Position numbers and translations under genes: made by a program. This document shows, piece by piece, positions 26,898-35,184 of a stretch of 36,555 nt of DNA. Each line of letters starts with the position of its first letter. Within the stretch, counting starts at the first letter, position 1. Location: positions 1 through 36,555 of the forward strand of contig JAQYFP010000021.1 of NCBI GenBank assembly GCA_028723085.1, written 5' to 3'. The notes beneath the pieces were generated by a model that worked only from the letters and a program-made list of their open reading frames with translations, ran no database searches and had not been told where the DNA came from. The stretch comes from Erysipelotrichaceae bacterium. GTDB lineage: Bacteria > Bacillota_I > Bacilli_A > Erysipelotrichales > Erysipelotrichaceae.

Positions 26898-28061
26898 ATG
26901 ATTCAAACAAAGCGTATGGAAGCATTTGGTACTTCTATTTTTACGGAAATTAAAAAAATGAAGGAAGATTATATTGCACAAACAGGAAATGACGTGATTG
27001 ATTTTTCAATTGGTTCTCCTAATATTCCACCTGCATCTTTTATTATTGATGAAATAAAAGAAAAAATGGATGATGCTGAAAATTGGAAATATGCCATTAC
27101 TGATATGGACGAAATGAAAGAAGCTATTGAAGAATGGTATGCACAAAGATATCACGTTGATTTAGAATACAACGAAATGCTTTGTGTATCAGGATCTCAA
27201 CAAGCACTTAGTATTTTACCAATGTCAGTATGTGATCCAGGAGATATTGTCTTAGTACCTGATCCTTACTATCCTATTTTTAGTGATGGACCTAAAATTG
27301 CTGGAGCTGATGTGCATTATATGCCATTGTTAGAGGAAAATGATTATTTAATTCAATTTGATAAAATCGATGAAGAAATTGCTCGTAAAGCGAAAATGAT
27401 GATTGTTTCTTATCCAAACAATCCTACCTGTGCTACTGCACCTGATTCATTTTATAAAGAATTAATTCAATTTGCGAAGAAATACGACATTATTGTTTTA
27501 CATGACAATGCCTATAGTGAATTAGTATTTGATGGCAAAGAAGGAAAAAGTTTTTTATCGTATCCAGGAGCTAAAGAAGTTGGAATTGAATTAAATTCTT
27601 TTTCGAAGACATTTGGAATGGCAGGAGCAAGACTTGGAGTTGTTGTAGGTAACCATGAAGTTGTACAAGCTTTTGATACTTTAAAATCAAATATGGACTA
27701 TGGTATTTTCAAACCAATTCAATACGGAGCCATTAAAGCATTAAAAGAAGGAAAAGAAAACATTAAAGAAACATGTTTAGCTTATCAAAAAAGAAGAGAT
27801 ACACTGGTTAAAGCTTTTAATGAAGCAGGATGGAATGTTCCATCAAGTCCAGCTACAATGTTTATGTGGGCTAAAATTCCAGATAACTATGTAGATTCAA
27901 TGACATTCACAAAAGATCTATTAAACAAAGCCGGTGTTGTTGTCACACCAGGACAAGCTTTTGGTCAACAAGGAAATCGTTATGTTCGTATTGCCCTTGT
28001 GCAAGATGAACAAGCTATATACGAAGCAAGTAAACGCTTAAAAGAAGCTAATATTTTTTAA
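26898..28061 (+). CDS. PLP-dependent class I/II aminotransferase
   Basis: IDFSIGSPNIPP, YPNNPTCATAP, LHDNAYSELVFDG, ELNSFSKTFGMAGARLG (PLP Lys). Confidence 0.9.
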   Translation: MIQTKRMEAFGTSIFTEIKKMKEDYIAQTGNDVIDFSIGSPNIPPASFIIDEIKEKMDDAENWKYAITDMDEMKEAIEEWYAQRYHVDLEYNEMLCVSGSQQALSILPMSVCDPGDIVLVPDPYYPIFSDGPKIAGADVHYMPLLEENDYLIQFDKIDEEIARKAKMMIVSYPNNPTCATAPDSFYKELIQFAKKYDIIVLHDNAYSELVFDGKEGKSFLSYPGAKEVGIELNSFSKTFGMAGARLGVVVGNHEVVQAFDTLKSNMDYGIFKPIQYGAIKALKEGKENIKETCLAYQKRRDTLVKAFNEAGWNVPSSPATMFMWAKIPDNYVDSMTFTKDLLNKAGVVVTPGQAFGQQGNRYVRIALVQDEQAIYEASKRLKEANIF

Positions 28062-28078
28062 TTAGCTTCTTTTTTTTG
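28041..28078 (+). terminator. Terminator overlapping the aminotransferase 3' end
   Basis: AAGAAGCTAAT ATTTTTTA ATTAGCTTCTT TTTTTT. Confidence 0.75.
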
Positions 28079-28094
28079 CGTTTTTTAAAATTTT

Positions 28095-28102
28095 TACGAA
28101 TA
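28095..28102 (+). promoter_or_regulatory. cin-box-like TACGAATA motif upstream of comFA
   Basis: TTTTTTAAAATTTTTACGAATA, ending 7 nt before the comFA ATG at 28110; matches the streptococcal ComX box. Confidence 0.4.
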
Positions 28103-28109
28103 TATAAAT

Positions 28110-29237
28110 ATGAAATGTTTTAGATGCAACAATACCGACCCTACATTATTCTATTATGACTCAGGTGTTTATTACTGTCGAAAATGCATTATGTTTTCTA
28201 GACTTGATGCCAATACGCCTATCAAAAAAGTAACACTATCGAAAAAGATGATTAATACAAGTCCAAAATTAAAGTATCCCCTAACTCCTAAACAAAAAGA
28301 AACATCACATAAAGTTTGTACGCTATTAAAACAAGGAAAAGATGTGTTCTTATATGCCTGTACAGGAGCTGGTAAAACGGAAATCACATATGAAAGCATT
28401 TGTGCTTATTTAAAAGAAGGAAAGAAAGTTTGTTTTGCGATTAGTCGAAGACAAGTGGTTCTTGAACTAAAAGAGAGACTACAAAGTGTATTTCCATCTT
28501 TACATGTTATTTGTGTGGCCCAAGGATATACCGATGAAATTGACGGTGACATCATTGTGTGTACAATGCACCAGTTGTATCGCTACCCCTATTGTTTTGA
28601 TTTATTAATTATGGATGAAGTGGATGCCTTTCCTTATATAGGAAATGAAGTACTAGAAACCATTGCTTCGCTTTCTTGCATTGGACAAAAACTATATTTA
28701 AGTGCTACTCCTGATGAAACTTTATTACATAAAAGTGAAGTTGTAACGTTATTTCAAAGACCACATGGACATCCTTTACCTATTCCTAAAGTATTTGTTT
28801 GTTCTAAATTTATACAATTTATATTAATTATATATTACTTAAATAAATATAAATCCCATCAAATCTTATTATTCGTTCCCACTATTCAAGACTGTATTAC
28901 AATGCACTATTTATTAAAACCATTTGTATCCAATGCCTATGTTCATTCTCAATTTGTAAATAAAGACCAAGTATTACAAGAATTCCATAACAAATCATTT
29001 CGATGTTTAATTAGTACTACATTATTAGAAAGAGGAATTACGATTCCAGATGTATATGTATTTGTGTATCAAGCCAATCACAGTGTTTTCACATGTAGTA
29101 GTCTAATTCAAATATTTGGTCGAATTGGAAGAAGTTTTACTTCACCAGAAGGGAAAGGAATTTGTTTATGTTCAACATACAGCGATGCCATCAAAAACTG
29201 CATCAAGCAATTAAAACAAATGAATCAAGATGCCTGA
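28110..29237 (+). CDS. comFA: Competence DNA-uptake helicase ComFA-like
   Basis: N-terminal Cys4 zinc finger CFRCNN...YYCRKC, Walker A ACTGAGKTE, DEVD box LLIMDEVDAF, LYLSATPDE, IQIFGRIGRS; followed by comFC. Confidence 0.88.
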   Translation: MKCFRCNNTDPTLFYYDSGVYYCRKCIMFSRLDANTPIKKVTLSKKMINTSPKLKYPLTPKQKETSHKVCTLLKQGKDVFLYACTGAGKTEITYESICAYLKEGKKVCFAISRRQVVLELKERLQSVFPSLHVICVAQGYTDEIDGDIIVCTMHQLYRYPYCFDLLIMDEVDAFPYIGNEVLETIASLSCIGQKLYLSATPDETLLHKSEVVTLFQRPHGHPLPIPKVFVCSKFIQFILIIYYLNKYKSHQILLFVPTIQDCITMHYLLKPFVSNAYVHSQFVNKDQVLQEFHNKSFRCLISTTLLERGITIPDVYVFVYQANHSVFTCSSLIQIFGRIGRSFTSPEGKGICLCSTYSDAIKNCIKQLKQMNQDA

Positions 29238-29833
29238 TATGCAATGAAAAAATAAATACAATCAATGAATTATTATTTGATGAAGAATGTATTTGTCCTA
29301 ATTGTAAAAGCCAATTCATCATTCATCGTAAAGCGTATTTAATTGATGGTATATGGTATTATGTTTTATATGAATACAATGAATTCTTAGAACGTTTGTT
29401 GTTTCAATACAAAGAACAAAACGATATTGCCTTAGCCCCAGTATTCTTAAAAGACTATCAAGATATATTTAAAAAAATAGTTAAAAATCATTCTATTTGT
29501 GTTATGCCATCAAGTAATGAAAGACGAATGAAACGTGGCTTTGAGCCAAATATTAAGTTATTAAGTAATTATTTTGTATATTCTCCTTTTTATAAAACAA
29601 ATGATATAAAACAATCAAGTAGTTCAAATCGAAAAGAAATAGAAGAAGTGATTCAATTGAAATTAATGTATCCAATGGATCAAAAAAAGAAACTATTATT
29701 TGATGATGTGATTACAAGTGGACATACTATGCATCGTGGTATTGTATTATTGCACCCAGATGTGGTATTTTTATTATCAGCCCATCCTGAATGGATTGCA
29801 TCAAAGTCTATGGAAAAACAAAAGAAGTTTTGA
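29168..29833 (+). CDS. comFC: ComFC-like phosphoribosyltransferase-fold protein
   Basis: Zinc finger CLICNEK...CICPNCK, PRTase motif LLFDDVITSGHTMHRG. ATG at 29168 has AAGGA upstream; ORF track starts at TTG 29162. Confidence 0.83.
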   Translation: MFNIQRCHQKLHQAIKTNESRCLICNEKINTINELLFDEECICPNCKSQFIIHRKAYLIDGIWYYVLYEYNEFLERLLFQYKEQNDIALAPVFLKDYQDIFKKIVKNHSICVMPSSNERRMKRGFEPNIKLLSNYFVYSPFYKTNDIKQSSSSNRKEIEEVIQLKLMYPMDQKKKLLFDDVITSGHTMHRGIVLLHPDVVFLLSAHPEWIASKSMEKQKKF

Positions 29834-29858
29834 TAGAATATAAAAGCAGGTGATGATT

Positions 29859-31187
29859 ATGAGAAAAGAAACAGAACAAGATGAAATTTCTAGAATCTTG
29901 GATTCTTATGAAGATGAAACATTAAAACAAAAGATGGATGCTTTTGCAGAGTCTAAAAAAAGTCGCGTTAATCGTCATGAAGAAAAGAAAGAAGCTGAAA
30001 TTCCTTCTTTTGCTTCAGAGCAACAAGGAGATACGCGTATTGTTTTAGGTGCTCAAGATAAAAAACAAGATACACAACCCGTTAATTTATCAGGAACAAT
30101 GGCTTTTGATCCAAAACAAATGGATTCTCAAAGTAGTGTTTCAGGTACAGTTGTGATTGATGATGATGAAATTCAATCGTTATTAGATGATCAAAAAGGT
30201 CCTCAATTAACTAGAAAAAAAGTTGTAAAGGAAAAAGTAGAAGATGATGAAGAAGATGATTTTCGTTTAAAGAAAATAGTAAAATCGTCACAAAACGGAA
30301 GTTCGAAAAAGTCTAAGAACAATGGTAAAACAATTGGTGTAATTGTAGCTTCGGTTTTAGGTGTTTTACTTGCGATTCTTTTAATTTTTGGAGTTGTGAA
30401 AGTTGTTCAAAACTTTACCGGAGGCAACATCAGCTCTGAACAACAACAAGAATACTATGATGAAATTATTAATTGGGTTCAAGATTATAATTGGTATAGT
30501 GACGATGAAAAAATGGGAATCATTGATTTAGAATCAAAATACAATAAGTTAACGAAATCTCAAAAAGAAGATGTGAATAAAACATTTGAAGAAAAAACAG
30601 GAAAGACTTTTGATGAATTATTAGCGAGTGCTATTAGTAAAGAAAAAGAAAATTCTAAAAACAACAATACTGAAACCGCGCAAAAGAAAGCGGATTTAAA
30701 AGATAAAATCAATGATTTAAAGAGTGATTTAAGAAGCGCTAAATCAGATTTAGAAGATGCTCAAGATGAATTAGACAACGCAACACAAACTTACAATAAA
30801 GCTGTTAGTGATGTATCTAAGTATGAAGCAGAAGTAAATGATTACAACAATATCATTTCAACTTATCAATCATATGAAAATGCATATAACACACGTTATA
30901 CAGATTATTTAAATACAGATTATGCCGATCAAGAAACACGTGATGCGATTTGGAAAGATGTAGAAGCAGCTAAGGCTAATATGGATTCTTTACAATCGGA
31001 TTACAACAATGCCACGACTAGTCTTTCTGGAGCGCAAGCAAATTTAAATAATGCGACAACGAATATGAACAATGCCAAAGCGGATATGGATGCGGCTCAA
31101 CAAGAGGTAAATAATTGTCAAAGTGTAATTGATGAAATTCAAAGTAAAATTGAGTTATATCAACAACAATACAATGATTTAGATTAA
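29859..31187 (+). CDS. Uncharacterised single-pass membrane protein: acidic disordered N-terminus, TM helix, C-terminal coiled coil
   Basis: N-terminal charged/low complexity region, TM GKTIGVIVASVLGVLLAILLIFGVVKVV, long heptad region KADLKDKINDLKSDLRSAKSDLEDAQDELDNATQTYNKA. Confidence 0.8.
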   Translation: MRKETEQDEISRILDSYEDETLKQKMDAFAESKKSRVNRHEEKKEAEIPSFASEQQGDTRIVLGAQDKKQDTQPVNLSGTMAFDPKQMDSQSSVSGTVVIDDDEIQSLLDDQKGPQLTRKKVVKEKVEDDEEDDFRLKKIVKSSQNGSSKKSKNNGKTIGVIVASVLGVLLAILLIFGVVKVVQNFTGGNISSEQQQEYYDEIINWVQDYNWYSDDEKMGIIDLESKYNKLTKSQKEDVNKTFEEKTGKTFDELLASAISKEKENSKNNNTETAQKKADLKDKINDLKSDLRSAKSDLEDAQDELDNATQTYNKAVSDVSKYEAEVNDYNNIISTYQSYENAYNTRYTDYLNTDYADQETRDAIWKDVEAAKANMDSLQSDYNNATTSLSGAQANLNNATTNMNNAKADMDAAQQEVNNCQSVIDEIQSKIELYQQQYNDLD

Positions 31188-31211
31188 GATAGTAAATATT
31201 ACTATCTTTTT
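31186..31211 (+). terminator. Terminator overlapping the coiled-coil gene stop
   Basis: AAGATAGTAA ATA TTACTATCTT TTT. Confidence 0.75.
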
Positions 31212-31269
31212 CGTGTTTAAAATCTATGTAAAAATTGATAGAATGTATAAGTAAAAGGAGAGTAACAAT

Positions 31270-32280
31270 ATGCGAAATGCGATTGTTTTAGCAGCAGGTA
31301 AAGGAACAAGAATGAAATCGGAAACAAGTAAGCTAATGCATCCGATTATTGATCGACCTATGCTGGGATATATTATCGATGCCCTTCGTGCGGTTCACGT
31401 AAATCGAATTGCGATCGTGGTAGGATATCAAGCACAAAGTATTATGGATGCATATCCTGATTGTGAATTTGCGATGCAGATGCCACAACTTGGAACAGGA
31501 CATGCTGTTATGCAGTGTAAACAATTAGAAAATGAACAAGGACAAACTGTAATTATTAATGGAGATGGTCCTTGTATTCAACCCGAAACATTGGAAAACT
31601 TATTTAAAGCCAATGAAAATGCTTCTTGTACATTATTAACTTCGGTTTTAGAAGACGGGGCTCATTATGGACGAATTGTTCGTGATGAAAATGGAGATGT
31701 ACAAGCAATTGTAGAAGCAAAAGATTGTAATGAAGACCAAAAATTAATTTGTGAAATTAATGCGGGAATGTATTGTTTTAATAACAAGGATTTATTTAAA
31801 AATCTTCATTTACTACAACCAAACAACAAACAAAACGAATATTATCTAACAGATATGGTTAAAATTCTTGCTTCACAAGGAAAGAAAGTTAACGGAATTG
31901 TCATTGAAAATCGTGATGAAGTCATGGGAATCAATGACTGTGTAGAATTACATAAAGCTTATGAATGGATGACAAATCGTATTAATACCAATTGGATGAA
32001 AGAAGGCGTTCAGATTATCGATTCAAAACGCACAATGATCGGTAAAGACGTTGTGATTGGACACGATGTTGTGATTTATCCAAATGTTGAAATCACAGGA
32101 AAAACAGTCATTGGAAATCATGTGACTATTTATGGAAATTCAACAATTCAAGATTCCATCATTGAAGATGGAGCATGCATTGACAACAGTAAAGTTGTGA
32201 ATAGCGTAGTTCAAAAGAATCAAAAAGTAGGTCCTTTTGAATTCAAAAATGGAAATGGTTTGAACATTAAAAATGTTTAA
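31270..32280 (+). CDS. glmU: UDP-N-acetylglucosamine pyrophosphorylase, GlmU-like, C-terminally truncated
   Basis: RNAIVLAAGKGTRMKSETSKLMHPIIDRPML, GTGHAVMQCK, YYLTDMVKILASQGKKV, start of left-handed beta-helix repeats; only 336 aa. Confidence 0.9.
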   Translation: MRNAIVLAAGKGTRMKSETSKLMHPIIDRPMLGYIIDALRAVHVNRIAIVVGYQAQSIMDAYPDCEFAMQMPQLGTGHAVMQCKQLENEQGQTVIINGDGPCIQPETLENLFKANENASCTLLTSVLEDGAHYGRIVRDENGDVQAIVEAKDCNEDQKLICEINAGMYCFNNKDLFKNLHLLQPNNKQNEYYLTDMVKILASQGKKVNGIVIENRDEVMGINDCVELHKAYEWMTNRINTNWMKEGVQIIDSKRTMIGKDVVIGHDVVIYPNVEITGKTVIGNHVTIYGNSTIQDSIIEDGACIDNSKVVNSVVQKNQKVGPFEFKNGNGLNIKNV

Positions 32281-32310
32281 ATAAAAAGTATGAGTGGGAG
32301 AAAAAATCAA

Positions 32311-33273
32311 ATGAAAGATACAATTGTATTTGCTTTAACATCAAGTAAAGGCTTGGCACAGGGAATCTGTAGAGAATTAGGAATCGAATTAGGAAAATGT
32401 AGAGTAAATCACTTTGCGGATGGAGAAATCTTAGTTGAATTAGATGAATCTGTTCGTGGAAAACATGTTTACTTTGTACAAAGTACAAACGCACCTGTTA
32501 ATGACAATTTAATGGAATTATTAATTGCGATTGATGCTTGTAAACGTGCAAGTGCATCAACAATTAACTGTATTATTCCTTATTTTGGTTATTCAAGACA
32601 AGATCGTAAAGCGAAACCTCGTCAACCAATTACATCAAAATTAGTTGCGAGCTTATTAGAAACAGCTGGAGCGGATCGCGTCGTTACAGTTGATTTACAC
32701 GCAACACAAGAACAAGGATTCTTCGATATCCCTGCTGATGATATCTCAGCATTAAAATTAATTGCGAATTACTTAAAACATAAAAACATCGAAGACATTA
32801 CGGTTGTTTCACCAGACCATGGTGGTACAGTTCGTGCTCGTAATTTAGCACTAGAATTAGATGCTCCAATCGCAATCATCGACAAACGTCGTCCTAGACC
32901 AAATGTAGCTGAAGCTATGGGATTATTAGGAGAAGTTGAAGGTCGTACAGCTGTTATTATCGATGATATGGTTGATACAGCGGGAACATTGGTTTCTGGT
33001 ATCAAAATGTTGAAAGAAAAAGGCGCAAAAGAAGTTTATGCCGTTTGTTCACATGGAATTTTATCAGGACCAGCTATTGAAAGATTATCAAATAGTGGAT
33101 TAGCTGAATTCATTTGTACAGATACAATTGATCAACACGAACACCAAAGATTATATCCAGAAATGAAAGTAATTTCTGTTGCTCCATTAATGGCTGCTTT
33201 AATTCGTGCTGTTGAAGATAATACATCTTTATCAACTGCTTTAAATACAGCTTTAGCACATCACCAAGAATAA
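32311..33273 (+). CDS. prs: Ribose-phosphate pyrophosphokinase
   Basis: FADGEILVELDESVRGKHVYFVQST, YFGYSRQDRKAKPRQPITSKLVA, AVIIDDMVDTAGTL. Start refined from 32290 by homology. Confidence 0.96.
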   Translation: MKDTIVFALTSSKGLAQGICRELGIELGKCRVNHFADGEILVELDESVRGKHVYFVQSTNAPVNDNLMELLIAIDACKRASASTINCIIPYFGYSRQDRKAKPRQPITSKLVASLLETAGADRVVTVDLHATQEQGFFDIPADDISALKLIANYLKHKNIEDITVVSPDHGGTVRARNLALELDAPIAIIDKRRPRPNVAEAMGLLGEVEGRTAVIIDDMVDTAGTLVSGIKMLKEKGAKEVYAVCSHGILSGPAIERLSNSGLAEFICTDTIDQHEHQRLYPEMKVISVAPLMAALIRAVEDNTSLSTALNTALAHHQE

Positions 33274-33614
33274 TGATGACATTTATTGGATATCCACGTT
33301 GTTCAACTTGCATTAAAGCCTATAAATTATTAAGTGAAGAATACGAAGTTGAATATCGTGACATTGTTAAAGACAATCCAACAGAAGATGAAATCAAAGA
33401 ATGGATTTCAAAAGGTGTAAAGTTAGATTCTTTGTTTAATACACACGGTAAATTGTATCGTGAACTAAACATAAAAGAAAAGAAATCAACTTGTTCTCAA
33501 GAACAATTGATTTCTTTGTTAGCACAAAATGGTATGTTAGTAAAACGACCAATTGTGATAGATCAAGATACAATTTATATTGGTAACGAATACCAAAAAC
33601 TACTAAAAAAATAA
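33273..33614 (+). CDS. ArsC/Spx-family thioredoxin-fold protein
   Basis: FIGYPRCSTCIKAYKLL (CxxC), RDIVKDNPTEDEIKEWISKG, LFNTHGKLYREL, MLVKRPIVID. Confidence 0.88.
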   Translation: MMTFIGYPRCSTCIKAYKLLSEEYEVEYRDIVKDNPTEDEIKEWISKGVKLDSLFNTHGKLYRELNIKEKKSTCSQEQLISLLAQNGMLVKRPIVIDQDTIYIGNEYQKLLKK

Positions 33615-34349
33615 ATTAAAGTTATTTTCAATCTGTGAACATAAAGTAAGTTCATCAACTTGTTTTATTTCACAGATTTTTTTTGCGACCAATGAAACAT
33701 TCTTGGGCTCATTTTGTTTACCACGAAAAGGAACAGGAGTTAAATAAGGTGAATCTGTTTCTGTTAAAATACGATTCATAGGACATTGTTCAACACACTC
33801 TAAAGCCTGACGTGCATTTTTATATGTGATAGGACCCGCAAAAGAAATAAGCGAATTCATTTTTAAACACTCTTTCATCGTTTCAACGCTTCCTGAAAAA
33901 CAATGGAAAATAATTTTAGTTTGACTATATTCTCTAAGTATATCTAATGTATCTTTTGTCGCATCACGCATATGAATCGCAATGGGTTTATTAAATTCAT
34001 TCGCAATTTGAATCTGACGAATAAATACTTCTTTTTGTTTATCTTTAAAAGAATCATCCCAATAATAATCCAAACCAATTTCACCAATACAATCAAGGGA
34101 ATCAATACGATCAATTAATAACTGATAATTTTGTTCTTCAATTTCTAAAGCATCCCCAGGATACCATCCAAAGGCAATACGAATAAAAGGATATTGTTCC
34201 TTTAAAACCAAAGCTCTTTTAAAATCAATTTCTTTACAACAAATAACCATTAAACTAGTAATCTTTTCTTCTTTAATATGATCCATTACTTCATCAATAC
34301 GAGAATAAAGTGAATCATCGGTAATATGACAATGTGAATCTGTATACAT
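33603..34349 (-). CDS. tatD: TatD-family hydrolase
   Basis: YTDSHCHITDDS, GEIGLDYYWD, KPIAIHMRDATKDT, IFHCFSGS, LTETDSPYLTPVPFRGKQNEP. Confidence 0.94.
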   Translation of the reverse strand: MYTDSHCHITDDSLYSRIDEVMDHIKEEKITSLMVICCKEIDFKRALVLKEQYPFIRIAFGWYPGDALEIEEQNYQLLIDRIDSLDCIGEIGLDYYWDDSFKDKQKEVFIRQIQIANEFNKPIAIHMRDATKDTLDILREYSQTKIIFHCFSGSVETMKECLKMNSLISFAGPITYKNARQALECVEQCPMNRILTETDSPYLTPVPFRGKQNEPKNVSLVAKKICEIKQVDELTLCSQIENNFNLFF

Positions 34350-34416
34350 AATATCCCTCGTTTCGTATTAATTTTACACTAATTTATGATAGAATGGACA
34401 AAAGTAGGTGAAAAAT

Positions 34417-35184
34417 ATGAGAGTAGTAGTAAAAGTGGGCTCTAGTACATTAACGTATCCATCAACAGGTTTATTAAACATTCGTAGAATTGAAAGTCTA
34501 TGTAAAGTGTTAAGCGACATTAAAAACGAAGGCCATGAAATTATTTTTGTTTCAAGTGGAGCCATTGCTATGGGATTAGGAAAACTCGGATTAAAGGAAA
34601 AACCAGATTCTCTTTGCGAGAAACAAGCCATTGCTTCGATTGGACAAAGTGAATTAATGTATACATATGATCAATTATTTTCACGATACAATCATACGAT
34701 AGGACAAATTCTTGTCACTAAAGAAGACATCGAACAAAGAAAAGAAAACTGCATTAATACGATAGAAAAATTATTGAATTTCAATTGTATACCGATTATT
34801 AATGAAAACGATACAATTAGTACAAGTGAAATTGAAATTGGTGATAATGATACACTAGGAGCTGTTGTTGCCAAAAGTTTAAATGCTCAATTATATATTA
34901 TTTTATCGGATATAGATGGACTCTATACATCCGATCCAACTAAAAACAGTGACGCCCAATTAATTTCGGTTGTGAATTCCATTGATGAATCGATTTTAGT
35001 ATTAGCTTCGAATTCACATTCTAAAGTAGGAACCGGTGGAATGATTACTAAACTTCAAGCAGCTCAAATTGTGACACAAGCTGGATGTAATATGATAATT
35101 GCCAATGGGAAAGATCCTAATATTTTGTATGACATTATGAATCATAAAGAAGTGGGTACTTTATTTAAAGGAGTTAAGGTATGA
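34417..35184 (+). CDS. proB: Glutamate 5-kinase (short form, no PUA domain)
   Basis: MRVVVKVGSSTLTYPSTG, FVSSGAIAMGLGKLGL, IPIINENDTISTSEIEIGDNDTLGAVVA, GTGGMITKLQAAQIVTQAG. Start refined from 34408. Confidence 0.94.
   Translation: MRVVVKVGSSTLTYPSTGLLNIRRIESLCKVLSDIKNEGHEIIFVSSGAIAMGLGKLGLKEKPDSLCEKQAIASIGQSELMYTYDQLFSRYNHTIGQILVTKEDIEQRKENCINTIEKLLNFNCIPIINENDTISTSEIEIGDNDTLGAVVAKSLNAQLYIILSDIDGLYTSDPTKNSDAQLISVVNSIDESILVLASNSHSKVGTGGMITKLQAAQIVTQAGCNMIIANGKDPNILYDIMNHKEVGTLFKGVKV

Noticed and set aside
30700-31180. Possible DNA tandem repeat in the coiled-coil coding region
   Set aside because: Repeats are at protein heptad level (N/A/D/Q rich) and the nucleotide sequence is not a true tandem array.
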